DNA of 61,077 bases, taken from positions 1 to 61,077 of the forward strand of contig JAFXVA010000021.1 of the NCBI GenBank assembly GCA_017534965.1, written 5' to 3'. Positions 32,351 to 42,778 of the stretch are shown piece after piece; within the stretch, counting starts at the first letter, position 1; each line of letters opens with the position of its first letter. The position numbers were made by a program, and so were the translations under genes. The notes under the pieces were generated by a model. The model ran no database searches and was not told where the DNA came from. It saw only the letters and a list, made by a program, of their open reading frames with translations. Source of the DNA: Elusimicrobiaceae bacterium (GTDB lineage Bacteria; Elusimicrobiota; Elusimicrobia; Elusimicrobiales; Elusimicrobiaceae).

Positions 32351-33538
32351 ATGAAAAGAATTTATACATTAATGGCTTTTATCTTACCCTTGTGCGCTTG
32401 CGCAGGGATGAGTTCGTTTGACGGAAATTCTACAAGAGAATGGATAACTATAGAATCTTCCAAGCAAGACCTTGAAGGCAAAACTATTGATGTTTGCTAT
32501 CGTTTTGATGTGCGCTTTTCCCCTATAGAAGCAACCCAAAGATTTGATACCGACAAGGCCTGCATAACAAAATGTTGTTGGTATAGTGATACAAGACAAA
32601 TCAATTTACACCTTAATACTGATTTTGCTAAAGAACTTGCTCAAACAGGTCAAGCAAATAAATATGCTTTAGATGTTTTAAGCTTTAATGTCAGATATTC
32701 AAATTTACTTAATACTATTCACGCTTCCGTTAGTCCAAGTTCCGTCTTACGTTCAGATGGGTTAATTACTCTTGATTATTCTACCGTTACGGATGATAAA
32801 GGTTTACTTCAAATTGACCTTGGCGATTTAAAACCTTATGATTATTCTAATCCGGAAGACGGCCATAAAGGAAATTATTTATATAAAGATGATGAAGAAG
32901 CCATGGCAAAACGCCAAGCTGAAATTGATGAATTAAGAGGATTATATAAAGTTGATACTGGTATAACCCCGGGTGAAAGAGTTGTAGAAAGAACAAATAC
33001 TTATATTCAAGAAGAAAAAGCTGTTCTTCAAAATCAAAAAACCGTTATTGGCACTTTACAAACAAGAGAAGCTTTAGAAGCAGAGCAAAAGGCCTTGCAA
33101 GCACAAAATGCAAAATTACAAGCTTCCTTGAAACAAACAGCAAACTCTATTAATTCCAAAACTTATGATTTGAGCGATCCCGCACAGCGTCAGGAATTAT
33201 TGGAAAAGAAACTTGCTTATGAAAGAACACAAGCTGTGCTTTTGTTAAAACAATTTTATCAACAAGATATTGATGAATATATTCGCTTTATTGATAAAAG
33301 CCAAGCCGCAAAAGGTAATGTCTTACTTGCTAATGACAGAGAATGGAAAGCAACTAAAGTGGGATATCCCGTTTATAGAATATCCTGTAATGTTAAAGGA
33401 AAACTCGGTAAGACACAAAATTCTTTGAAAGATTACCCCATCCCTTGTGGCACTTATGAAGTTGACCTTGACGAAAAAACCATTTCCCCCAAGGATATTA
33501 CTGCAATAACTATCATAAATAAAGATTATTTGTATTGA
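32351..33538 (+). CDS. Lipoprotein with coiled-coil middle, unknown function
   Basis: A 395-residue protein. Signal ILPLCACAG suggests lipidation at Cys about 15 or 17. Residues 40-170 contain beta-rich sequence with Cys (DVCYRFDVRF, ACITKCCWYS); residues 185-290 are strongly helical with heptads (TREALEAEQKALQAQNAKL, ELLEKKLAYERTQAVLL); the C-terminal 70 residues hold two more Cys (ISCNVKGKLG, PIPCGTYEV). I do not recognise the family. The coiled coil suggests an oligomeric envelope role. Monocistronic with its own promoter and a shared terminator. Confidence 0.7.
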   Translation: MKRIYTLMAFILPLCACAGMSSFDGNSTREWITIESSKQDLEGKTIDVCYRFDVRFSPIEATQRFDTDKACITKCCWYSDTRQINLHLNTDFAKELAQTGQANKYALDVLSFNVRYSNLLNTIHASVSPSSVLRSDGLITLDYSTVTDDKGLLQIDLGDLKPYDYSNPEDGHKGNYLYKDDEEAMAKRQAEIDELRGLYKVDTGITPGERVVERTNTYIQEEKAVLQNQKTVIGTLQTREALEAEQKALQAQNAKLQASLKQTANSINSKTYDLSDPAQRQELLEKKLAYERTQAVLLLKQFYQQDIDEYIRFIDKSQAAKGNVLLANDREWKATKVGYPVYRISCNVKGKLGKTQNSLKDYPIPCGTYEVDLDEKTISPKDITAITIINKDYLY

Positions 33539-33552
33539 TTATTTTAATACAA

Positions 33553-33596
33553 TAAAAACCCCCGTTGCTAAGTAATATAAAGCAACGGGGTTTTTA
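33553..33596. terminator. Bidirectional terminator
   Basis: CCCCGTTGCT / AGCAACGGGG stem flanked by A- and T-runs. Confidence 0.88.
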
Positions 33597-33605
33597 TATA
33601 AATTC

Positions 33606-34400
33606 TTATTTTCCTGTAGGGATATACCAATCGCTCCAATTCTTACATTCAAGACCTTCTATTTGCAGACAATATCTTTGTATTTCTCCCTCACTTTCCC
33701 ACATGCCGCTATAACTATTACAAAAACCATCTGAACTATCAGCATAAGCACATTCATTAACAACCTGTATATTATCTCTATAAGTGATAGATTGGCAATG
33801 TAAAGTTGATTCAATAAGGCCTCTGTCTGCAAACCACCATCCGCTACATTTCATTGTTTCTGTATGACCATTATTTTCTCTTTCATAACAACTAACTGTC
33901 CCATAGCCAGTATCACAACTGTTCCATGGAACTTGGCTGTAATCTTGGCCTTCTTCCAAGTTTAAATCAATGCAAGTTTTATTTGTCATAGGACGGCAAA
34001 ATATTTGCCCCGTGCCATAATTTACAGATAATTCATATTGTTTTTCGCCGGTAGCATTTTTACGTGTAGCTGTAGCAACACCTCTATCATCGCCGTAAAC
34101 TCTATAGGTAAAATATTCCGTATCGAAACTGCCGCCTGTTGCTCTTTCTCCGCTTGATTCATCTATTAAAGAAATATCAAGATTATTCATATCATTAGTA
34201 TAATGATAGGTTGCAAGCATGCGGGCATTTTGTGCCTTGGCTATAGCCGAAAGATTTGCCATAGGGTTTGCAGCCCTGCTCTTTTCTACTGCTCTTGTAT
34301 AAATAGGAAAAGCTATCGCAGATAAAATCCCAATTATTAACACCACAACAAGCATTTCTATCAAGGTAAAACCCTTCTTTTTTTTCTTTTTCTTATCCAT
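33606..34400 (-). CDS. Large Cys-rich type IV pilin-like protein 3
   Basis: A 264-residue pilin-like protein: a leader of seven Lys in MDKKKKKKKG, cut before FTLIEMLVVVLIIGILSAIAFP. The globular domain is about 230 residues, much larger than the other two here, and has ten Cys (FCRP, TCID, SCDT, SCYE, KCSG, HCQS, ECAY, FCNS, YCLQ, ECKN), enough for five disulfides. That suggests an exported, oxidatively folded tip or minor pilin, perhaps an adhesin. AAAGGAG precedes the ATG. Its promoter (34537-34565) and leader hairpin are separate entries. Confidence 0.85.
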   Translation of the reverse strand: MDKKKKKKKGFTLIEMLVVVLIIGILSAIAFPIYTRAVEKSRAANPMANLSAIAKAQNARMLATYHYTNDMNNLDISLIDESSGERATGGSFDTEYFTYRVYGDDRGVATATRKNATGEKQYELSVNYGTGQIFCRPMTNKTCIDLNLEEGQDYSQVPWNSCDTGYGTVSCYERENNGHTETMKCSGWWFADRGLIESTLHCQSITYRDNIQVVNECAYADSSDGFCNSYSGMWESEGEIQRYCLQIEGLECKNWSDWYIPTGK

Positions 34401-34420
34401 AATTTAACTCCTTTTATAAA

Positions 34421-34457
34421 AACAACCCCTATTTACTTTTTAAAAAGTAAATAAGGG
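34421..34457 (-). promoter_or_regulatory. Leader hairpin just upstream of the pilin 3 ribosome site, possible attenuator
   Basis: CCCTTATTTACTTTTT pairs with AAAAAGTAAATAGGGG across 34421-34457 with one mismatch; on the mRNA strand it is followed by TTGTTTTTAT and then AAAGGAG. It could terminate or protect the transcript. Confidence 0.45.
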
Positions 34458-34536
34458 CTTTTATTAGTATTAAAATATGATGCTAATTCTTATATATAAA
34501 TATCTTAACTCTACCTCTTAAAAAGCTTCTACTATA

Positions 34537-34565
34537 AGTATAGCTCATATTCGCTATTTTGACAA
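34537..34565 (-). promoter_or_regulatory. Sigma70-type promoter of pilin 3
   Basis: On the minus strand TTGTCA (34560-34565), a 17-bp spacer and TATACT (34537-34542). Predicts a leader of about 130 nt. Confidence 0.6.
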
Positions 34566-34611
34566 GGGGCAAATTGTTTATAATACCCCATATCCCCGAA
34601 AGGATAGCAAT

Positions 34612-34640
34612 ATACGAAAGTTTTTGCGAGAATTTTGCAA
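34612..34640 (+). repeat. Degenerate fragment of the dispersed element
   Basis: AGTTTTTGCGAGAATTTTGC resembles the left end of copies A-D; no right end follows. The rest of 34401-34727 holds the promoter, hairpin and terminator listed, and no gene. Confidence 0.4.
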
Positions 34641-34680
34641 AAATTTAATTTAAGCAAAGAACATCCTTTTGCAAGAAAAA

Positions 34681-34713
34681 AGGCCCTCTTTTTTAAAGAG
34701 AGCCCTTTTTCTT
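34681..34713 (-). terminator. Terminator of groES-groEL
   Basis: GGGCTCTCTTT / AAGAGGGCCT stem, followed leftward by TTTTTTC. Confidence 0.85.
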
Positions 34714-34727
34714 GGAACAAAAACAAA

Positions 34728-36374
<1,647 letters not shown>

Positions 36375-36377
36375 TTA

Positions 36378-36674
36378 TTACCCCAAAATACCAAGAATTT
36401 CGTCTTGGTGCATAATTAAATATTTTTCATCTTCCATTTTGATTTCGGTGCCGCTGTATTTGCCATAAAGCACTTTATCGCCTACTTTAACATCCATAGG
36501 TAATCTTTCGCCTTTTTTATTTAATGCGCCCGGACCTACGGCAACGACTTTGCCTTCCATAGGTTTTTCTTTTGCGCTATCGGGTATAATGATACCCCCT
36601 TTTATAACTTCCTTAGGTTCAATGGGACTTATAATTACTCTGTCGCCTAAGGGTTTAATTTTAATATTAGCCAT
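36378..36674 (-). CDS. groES: Co-chaperonin GroES
   Basis: Start at 36674 (MANIKIKPLGDRV) with AGGAGG 8 bp upstream; the longer frame to 36707 crosses promoter DNA. Ninety-eight residues, with the mobile loop around KGGIIIPDSAKEKP and the GKYSGTEIKMEDEKYLIM strand. First gene of groES-groEL. Confidence 0.97.
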   Translation of the reverse strand: MANIKIKPLGDRVIISPIEPKEVIKGGIIIPDSAKEKPMEGKVVAVGPGALNKKGERLPMDVKVGDKVLYGKYSGTEIKMEDEKYLIMHQDEILGILG

Positions 36675-36701
36675 TTTGTATCCTCCTAAAAAAACTATAA
36701 T

Positions 36702-36754
36702 TGGCAATTAATGCCATCTACTGCTAATTTAGCATTATTTTTTATTTTTGTCAA
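36702..36754 (-). promoter_or_regulatory. groES promoter with two palindromes, candidate non-CIRCE operator
   Basis: Minus strand: TTGACA (36749-36754), 17-bp spacer, TAAATT (36726-36731). The -10 is centred in a perfect palindrome TGCTAAATTAGCA (36722-36734), and a second, TGGCATTAATTGCCA (36702-36716), lies in the start region. The CIRCE sequence (TTAGCACTC-N9-GAGTGCTAA) is not present, although the first arm TTAGCA is shared. Confidence 0.6.
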
Positions 36755-36774
36755 TCTCTTTATTTGATTGCTAA

Positions 36775-37596
36775 TTATTTTTCACTCGTAAAATGAGTAA
36801 ATAAAGTTTGTAGGAAAGTTTTTTCTTGAGGTTCTATAATTTTGATAACAACGCAAGAAACATTATCTTTTCCGTCATTGTGTGCAGAAACTTTTACAAT
36901 TTCTTGAGCAATTTTACCGGCGGAAGCATTTGTTTTTATAATCTCTTCTAACTCAGCATCAGTAAGGCCTTTGTTTACGCCATCAGAACAAAGCATATAA
37001 ATATCACCTATATGCGGCTCTATTAAAATAGCATCGCACAAAGTTTCGGCTTTAAGGCCAAGGGCCTTTGTCAAAATATTTTGTATGCGAGATTTTTCTG
37101 CTTCTTCTTTAGTCATAAGACCTTTTTGGACTTGTTCCATTACATAGGAATGATCTTTTGAAATTTGTGAAAAAGTATTATTTCTGTAAAGGTAAATTCT
37201 GCTATCTCCGATATGAACAGCAGCGCAAGTATTATTATCTTCAAAATACAGCGCACTTAAAGTTGTGCCCATACCGCGTCTTTTAAAATTTTCACTGGCT
37301 AAAGTAAATATTTTTGCATTAGCAATCCAAGCAGCATATAAAACCTTACGGCAAATAAGCGGAAGTTTTGGTTCAAATTCAGAAGGAATTGTTATTTTTT
37401 TATCTTTTAAATCGCTAAGGGTCTGACGCAAAATGCTAACTGCTATATTGCTTGCAATTTCCCCGCTATTATGCCCGCCCATGCCGTCAGCAACGGCACC
37501 GAGGCAAAGCTCCGGAGCAATTAAAACGCTGTCTTCGTTTTTTTCTCTTATTTTACCTATATCGCTATAGGATGCAAGCTCTATATCAAAGTCCAT
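36775..37596 (-). CDS. PP2C-type serine/threonine phosphatase
   Basis: A 273-residue PP2C/Stp-like enzyme: ASYSDIGKIREKNEDS (first Asp and the KNEDS motif), AVADGMGGHNSGEIAS, VHIGDSRIYLYR, SKDHSYV, MLCSDGVNKGLTD and HNDGKDNVSCVVIKI: all metal-binding Asp are visible. It should reverse the adjacent kinase; the two genes overlap by 16 bp. Last gene of the 36.8-44.5 kb operon. Confidence 0.95.
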   Translation of the reverse strand: MDFDIELASYSDIGKIREKNEDSVLIAPELCLGAVADGMGGHNSGEIASNIAVSILRQTLSDLKDKKITIPSEFEPKLPLICRKVLYAAWIANAKIFTLASENFKRRGMGTTLSALYFEDNNTCAAVHIGDSRIYLYRNNTFSQISKDHSYVMEQVQKGLMTKEEAEKSRIQNILTKALGLKAETLCDAILIEPHIGDIYMLCSDGVNKGLTDAELEEIIKTNASAGKIAQEIVKVSAHNDGKDNVSCVVIKIIEPQEKTFLQTLFTHFTSEK

Positions 37597-39854
37597 TTTT
37601 CCTCTTTATAAGCAAAGACTTCTATAATATAAGCAATTAGTCCATATAAAATCAAGGCTACGATTATCAACATTACAGATCCGTTTTTTTGATAATCTTT
37701 TAAGCCGTCAAAGGGTTGTTTTATGCAGTAACGCCACAAAATATTATCAACTACTTCAGGAGTTATATTCTTTGTTGAATTAATTTTATAAAGTAATTCC
37801 CTTGGGCTTTCCTCTAAAGTTACCTTTAAAGAGGCCTCTTTCTTCTCTTTATTATTTGTGGGCTCGTTCTCATTTAATAAGGTATTATCCAAGGTCTTTG
37901 CACCATATTCTTTTGTTATTTCTGCCATTAAAGCATTATCTTCTAATTGATTTTTAAAATAATAGAAGCTTCCGCTTACTTGATATAAGAAAACGGCTGT
38001 TATCGCTGCTACAAAAAGCATAGCACTTAACATACGCATAAAAGAATTATTGTTAAAAAGTAAACTTACACAGGCAGCAGAACATAAGGCAAACAATACA
38101 TAAAATATCATAACGCTCAAAGAACCGAGCATAGAATTAGCAGGGGTAGCAAATTTATATACCAATACAAAACTTCCTATAAAAAGTAATATGGAAATAA
38201 TTTTAAACGGCAAAGATAAATATTCTTTTTCATTCAATTTTATTGCCACAGCACCTAAAAGAAAAGAATAAATAAGCAAACTTATAGGTTCACTAAAAGC
38301 TATTGTTGAAGTGCTTAATGCAAGATTAAAAACCCCTGTTACATAAGATATTACAGATACCGCAACAATAACAAGAATAGATTTTTTCATCAACTTAAAG
38401 AAAGCCATGGCAACAAGTAAAACTAAAAATATAAACACCATGGATATTGTAAGTGTATTTTGGGCAAAAAATTGAGGATCTATTAAAGCTTTTGATAAAA
38501 GCAATAAGACATTGTTTTCTTGCACCATTTGAGCATTAAAAGCTGATACTAAGGAACCGAGTTTCAAGAATAATGCAGCGGAACTAATCAGCATAAAGCC
38601 AACTAAAGCAACAGAAATTGCGCTTTTCTTTATAAAAGAGCGCAAAGTCTTTAAATAGGATTTAGAAGGCGTTGTTAAAGTTGCGCCTTTATTAATATTA
38701 AAAACACTTGTTCTTGATTCATCCACCGTGGGCATAAAAGTTTGTATTTTATCAGCTTTTTTTATAGGTGGGACATCATCACTATATCTTCTTATAACAG
38801 GGGCTTGCGATCTGGATTTTAAAGTAGGTTTTGTTACTTCTTCCTGTTTGCTTAAACGTAAACCGACTTCTTCGGAAATGTTTAAGCCCTTATTAAGTGC
38901 TAATTTCTCATCTTCTCTTGATTTTTTAAAGTAAAGCAAGGCTTCTTGGGCACTTTGGAATCTGTCTTCCGGCTTTTTGGCCATCAATTTATTAACAGCC
39001 ATTACAATCCAAGCAGGAATATTGCTTCTATAAGTTAAAATATCCGGCACAGGCATATTAATATGTTTCTGTATAATATCCATAGAATTTTTACCGGTAA
39101 AAGGATATTTACCTGTTAACACATAAAATAAACTTGCCCCAAGAGCATATAAATCTGTTCTGGCATCTATAGGACGCCCCAAAGCCTGCTCCGGAGAAAT
39201 AAAATAAGCCGTTCCTGCAAGTTCTGTTGTTTTGGCAACGCCTTTATCTTTATCTACTTTTTTGGCTATACCGAAATCTACAATCTTAGGTTCAAGTTTT
39301 TTATTAATTAAGATATTTGAAGGTTTAATATCTCTGTGAATAATACCTTTTTGATGAGCCGCATCTAAACCTTGTAAAATACCGCAAAAAGCATCAACAA
39401 TAAAAGAAAGCGGCAAATTAGGTCTGCGACGAACTATAGAAGATAAACTTTCCCCTTCTATATAAGACATTACAATAAAGTGATAGCCCTTTTCCTTACC
39501 GACATTATAAACGAAAACGATATTAGGATGGTCAATTTCAGCAATAGCTCTTGCTTCTGTTAAGAATAAACCGACAGCTTTTTTATCATCCGCAAGAGCC
39601 GGACTTAAAATTTTTACACAGACAATTCTATCTAAAGCTTTGTGTTTGGCTTTAAAAACACTTCCCATACCGCCTTCGGCGATTTTTTCCAAGATTACGC
39701 AACCGCCGATTTCTTGCCCTACTAAATCCACATGGCGATTTGCCGCTGCTGTAGAACGAGTATTTGGTACAGAGGATCCGGAGGAACCTGTAGGATTAGC
39801 TGATCCTGTTGCACTTTTTTGCGTGGGATTTTGTTGTTGATTGTCTGTTGCCAT
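37581..39854 (-). CDS. Membrane serine/threonine protein kinase (PknB-type catalytic domain, no PASTA)
   Basis: A 757-residue protein. After a 40-residue Gln/Ser/Thr-rich head comes a kinase domain (about 48-315): GGMGSVFKAK glycine loop, catalytic Lys K81, IIHRDIKPSN (D175), VDFGIAKK (D193), GTAYFISPEQALG activation segment. After about 90 linker residues there are about eight membrane helices (residues 410-650), a short soluble segment (SLKVTLEESPRELLYKI) and a last helix. Unlike PknB it has no PASTA repeats; the PASTA protein at 53.3 kb is separate. Kinase, phosphatase and a PC4-like protein are adjacent, so that protein may be a substrate. Confidence 0.9.
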   Translation of the reverse strand: MATDNQQQNPTQKSATGSANPTGSSGSSVPNTRSTAAANRHVDLVGQEIGGCVILEKIAEGGMGSVFKAKHKALDRIVCVKILSPALADDKKAVGLFLTEARAIAEIDHPNIVFVYNVGKEKGYHFIVMSYIEGESLSSIVRRRPNLPLSFIVDAFCGILQGLDAAHQKGIIHRDIKPSNILINKKLEPKIVDFGIAKKVDKDKGVAKTTELAGTAYFISPEQALGRPIDARTDLYALGASLFYVLTGKYPFTGKNSMDIIQKHINMPVPDILTYRSNIPAWIVMAVNKLMAKKPEDRFQSAQEALLYFKKSREDEKLALNKGLNISEEVGLRLSKQEEVTKPTLKSRSQAPVIRRYSDDVPPIKKADKIQTFMPTVDESRTSVFNINKGATLTTPSKSYLKTLRSFIKKSAISVALVGFMLISSAALFLKLGSLVSAFNAQMVQENNVLLLLSKALIDPQFFAQNTLTISMVFIFLVLLVAMAFFKLMKKSILVIVAVSVISYVTGVFNLALSTSTIAFSEPISLLIYSFLLGAVAIKLNEKEYLSLPFKIISILLFIGSFVLVYKFATPANSMLGSLSVMIFYVLFALCSAACVSLLFNNNSFMRMLSAMLFVAAITAVFLYQVSGSFYYFKNQLEDNALMAEITKEYGAKTLDNTLLNENEPTNNKEKKEASLKVTLEESPRELLYKINSTKNITPEVVDNILWRYCIKQPFDGLKDYQKNGSVMLIIVALILYGLIAYIIEVFAYKEEKWTLI

Positions 39855-39861
39855 ATTCTAT

Positions 39862-40320
39862 TTATTTATTTCCTTCAAAATATTCAGCCGATAATCTAAA
39901 AAGCTCTTTAATTTCTGCAAGTTTTTCCAAAGGCAAGCGAATACCTTTCTTAGTCCAACCGGTATAAGTTTCATCTTCTTGCCATTGGCGGATATCAATG
40001 CCTTTATTAGTATTAAAAGAGCTTACTCTTAAAACGATAGCAAGGCCTTGTCTTCTTGCATATTTACCAAGTTCCCCATCTTTAATAGAGTTAATATCTT
40101 CCGGTAAAGTTGCAAGGGCTTTGGCAATTTTAATTACGACTTCTGAAGTTAAAGTGATACCTGCTTTTGTAGGACCGCTATAAGTTTCAGATTTAAGATA
40201 CTTACGAACTGAAAGATAACGGCTTTGTTTATAAGCATCAACAGAAAATCTTATTTCATTGCCCTCATCTATTTTTATAGAACCTATTTGTTTCAAAATT
40301 GAAAAAGAAGATATTGCCAT
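39862..40320 (-). CDS. Tandem PC4/p15-like single-stranded-DNA-binding protein
   Basis: A 152-residue protein made of two PC4-like units: residues 13-68 (IKIDEGNEIRFSVDAY, YLSVRKYLKSETYSGP, KAGITLTSEVV) and 92-148 (GLAIVLRVSSF, GIDIRQWQEDETYTGW, KKGIRLPLEKLAEIKELF). The beta-beta-beta-beta-alpha pattern with the (R/D)(K/Q)(Y/W)...KxG(I)xL signature matches the transcriptional coactivator p15 family. Bacterial PC4-like proteins bind ssDNA and RNA. Two repeats in one chain would mimic the usual dimer. It lies 7 bp from the kinase gene. Confidence 0.75.
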   Translation of the reverse strand: MAISSFSILKQIGSIKIDEGNEIRFSVDAYKQSRYLSVRKYLKSETYSGPTKAGITLTSEVVIKIAKALATLPEDINSIKDGELGKYARRQGLAIVLRVSSFNTNKGIDIRQWQEDETYTGWTKKGIRLPLEKLAEIKELFRLSAEYFEGNK

Positions 40321-40335
40321 AATTGCCTCCTGGAT

Positions 40336-42450
40336 TTATTTTTTAAATAAACCGCTTATCGTTTTAATTACATCTTTGGCGTTGCCTTTTATTTCTGTAG
40401 CAGAATCCTGTTGTTGTTCTGTTGAAGATTCCTCTTTATTCTTGCTTAATATAGAAGCAAGCGAAGATAAAACATCTACTTTATAACTAGGATTGCTTAA
40501 AGCACCTTTGACATTTATTACAACCGGTTTAAAACCACTTGAACCTGTTTTGCCAAGCTGTGCTTGAATCTTCATATTTATAGAGTCTTTCAATAAATCA
40601 GCATTGCCTGTTGCTCTTACAACTGTCAAATCTGAATCTATATCACTTTTGGTAATATTTAATAAACCATTATTAAGTGTATATTCAGCATTAATAACAC
40701 TACACTTAATTATACCATTAGTAATGGAACTGTTGTCAAGTTTTGCAAAATCAAATGCTTTTTGCATAATCTTTACAGAAGTGAACATAACATTTAACAA
40801 TTTGGACGATTTCATTAATTTATCAATATCCCTAATTTCAACATCTTTTGTATTTAGGGTTAAATTACCTTGTGCTTTTGCAAAAGTTAAGTCAAAATCT
40901 TTAACATCTGTTTTTATACTAAAATTATTAGCAGTTAAAACATTATTTTCTATTTTATCAATAATAATATCTGCTTTTAAATTATATAAATCAGAACTGG
41001 TTCCTTTGGTATTTTTTTGTGTTTTTTCTTCTTGCACTTCTTCTTTGCTATCTTTATTATCTTTTGAAAGCAAAGTTTCAAAGTTCATATCTTCAAGAGT
41101 AAATTTTTTAAGATAAAAAGATAAATCTATATTTGTATTTTTCTCTTTTTTATAAGTAAGAGTCATATTCCAAGGTTCCAAAGCAAATAAACCATTTAAT
41201 TTGCTGGTAGAAATATCATTTATAGATTTTATGGTAATTGTGCCATTTGTCTTTTCTAAATCTTGTTTTAAAAGTTTTGCTCCAATATCTTTCAAATTAA
41301 TATTTCCCTTGACATTTAATTTTCTATTTTGGGAAGCATTAATATTGCCGTTTAGAGTCCCTTTTAAATTAAATTCCGCTAAAGTTTCTTTTGCAATAGA
41401 GGATATTTCATCAAGCGAAATTGCCATATCCGTATTGCTTGAAAAAACAATATCTTGCTTTGAATAATCTACCGAACCCCTTGTTTTTATAAAAGAATTA
41501 CCGATAGATATTTTTGCTTGTGAAATATCTGCAAGACTTTTTTCTAAGTTTACTTTTGCGCTTAAAATCATATTAATTACCGGTATAGAAAAAGGACTCA
41601 TTTCACTTTTGGTAAAGCGTTTAATTAAGGTATCATCTATTCCTTTTAAGTTACCGGTTAAATTAACTTGCGGATTTGTAAAATCATCAATTAAACCTTT
41701 TAAATTAAGAGAAGAATTTTTATAAACTATAGAAAAATCTTTTATTTCCGCTTTGGCTTTTGGTAAATCAAGTGAAGCTAAATTTATCAGTCCGTCAATT
41801 TTAAATAATACCGGATCTAAATTTAAAGTAGAAGTTTTTATTTTGCTTAAACAAGAAATCAAAATAGAAAATTCCTTATCTAAAGCAAAATTATCTATTT
41901 GTATATCTAAATTCCCGACGCTAAAATTAGTATCTTCTGCTTCATCAGAAAAATTAATTGTGGCATTTTTTGTATATAATTGTTTTGCGCTTATCTCAAA
42001 CATTTGCTGGTCTTCTGCCACTTGGGTAGGCGAATCAACAGAAGCCGGTTGATTTTCCCTTGAGAGTAAATCATCAAAATTAAATTTGCCTTCTTTATCT
42101 TTTATTACATTAATTGTAAAATCTTCAAGACCGATTGTTTCAATTTTTATTTGTTTATGAAAAAGTGCTTTTAAATCAACGCTCGCTTTAACTTGCTTTG
42201 CAGAAACAAATATTCCGTCTTTAAAACTTGTTTTTTCAGATAAAGCAAAATCTGTTATATTAAGACCTTTTAAAGATAAAGAAAGGTCTTTAAAATCAAC
42301 TTCTCTGTTTAATTTATTTTTAACTTGAAGCTGCAGTTGTTCTTTAACTTTTTCCATCGGGAATAAAAGTCTTAAAGCAATTATACCTGCAACAGCTAAA
42401 ACAGCAAGAATAGCACAAGAGATAAATAAAAACTTAAAGATCTTTTTCAT
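40336..42450 (-). CDS. AsmA-family protein
   Basis: Start at 42450 (MKKIFKFLF behind GGGG at 6 bp); the frame extends to 42495 into the next gene. The 704-residue product has an N-terminal membrane anchor (ILAVLAVAGIIALRLLF) and a long beta-rich periplasmic region, opening LQVKNKLNREVDFKDLSLSL and ending with the AsmA C-terminal pattern (SDIDSDLTVVRATGNADLLKDSINMKI) and a poly-Glu/Gln tail. AsmA-like proteins form bridges that carry phospholipids between inner and outer membranes, supporting a diderm envelope. Overlaps the DUF1232 gene by 17 bp. Confidence 0.85.
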   Translation of the reverse strand: MKKIFKFLFISCAILAVLAVAGIIALRLLFPMEKVKEQLQLQVKNKLNREVDFKDLSLSLKGLNITDFALSEKTSFKDGIFVSAKQVKASVDLKALFHKQIKIETIGLEDFTINVIKDKEGKFNFDDLLSRENQPASVDSPTQVAEDQQMFEISAKQLYTKNATINFSDEAEDTNFSVGNLDIQIDNFALDKEFSILISCLSKIKTSTLNLDPVLFKIDGLINLASLDLPKAKAEIKDFSIVYKNSSLNLKGLIDDFTNPQVNLTGNLKGIDDTLIKRFTKSEMSPFSIPVINMILSAKVNLEKSLADISQAKISIGNSFIKTRGSVDYSKQDIVFSSNTDMAISLDEISSIAKETLAEFNLKGTLNGNINASQNRKLNVKGNINLKDIGAKLLKQDLEKTNGTITIKSINDISTSKLNGLFALEPWNMTLTYKKEKNTNIDLSFYLKKFTLEDMNFETLLSKDNKDSKEEVQEEKTQKNTKGTSSDLYNLKADIIIDKIENNVLTANNFSIKTDVKDFDLTFAKAQGNLTLNTKDVEIRDIDKLMKSSKLLNVMFTSVKIMQKAFDFAKLDNSSITNGIIKCSVINAEYTLNNGLLNITKSDIDSDLTVVRATGNADLLKDSINMKIQAQLGKTGSSGFKPVVINVKGALSNPSYKVDVLSSLASILSKNKEESSTEQQQDSATEIKGNAKDVIKTISGLFKK

Positions 42451-42778
42451 CCTTTGCCCCTTTTTGTTCAAGTCTAAATTGTCTATATCTTTCAATATCA
42501 GGTCTTATTTGATTTAAAATATAGATAAGCACGAGTAAATCATCCCCTAAACCAAGAAATGTAAAAAAAGCTTCCGGGACGAAATCTAAAGGTAAAACAA
42601 AGTAAAATACCCCTATTAAGGCCCAGCAAATAGTAGATAATTTAATTTTAAATTTACCTCTAATAGCAGCAAAAAGCATAGCAATAAAATCTTTTAAATC
42701 TTTAAACAAGATTATCGGATTTATACTGAATTTATTTTTTTCTTGATTATTATTTTGATTATTATTTTGTTCTTCCAT
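42434..42778 (-). CDS. DUF1232 (YkvA-like) small membrane protein
   Basis: A 114-residue protein. After an Asn/Gln-rich start comes the DUF1232 core: IKLSTICWALIGVFYFVLPLDFVPEAF, then GLGDDLLVLIYILNQI, with the YxxxPxDxxPE and GxxDD motifs. Two membrane segments. No proven function. Overlaps the Na/Pi transporter gene by 17 bp and asmA by 17 bp, so translation is coupled through the three. Confidence 0.87.
   Translation of the reverse strand: MEEQNNNQNNNQEKNKFSINPIILFKDLKDFIAMLFAAIRGKFKIKLSTICWALIGVFYFVLPLDFVPEAFFTFLGLGDDLLVLIYILNQIRPDIERYRQFRLEQKGAKDEKDL

Noticed and set aside
36675-36760. CIRCE element before groES
   Set aside because: The full 9-N9-9 inverted repeat is not present; only a TTAGCA half resembles it.
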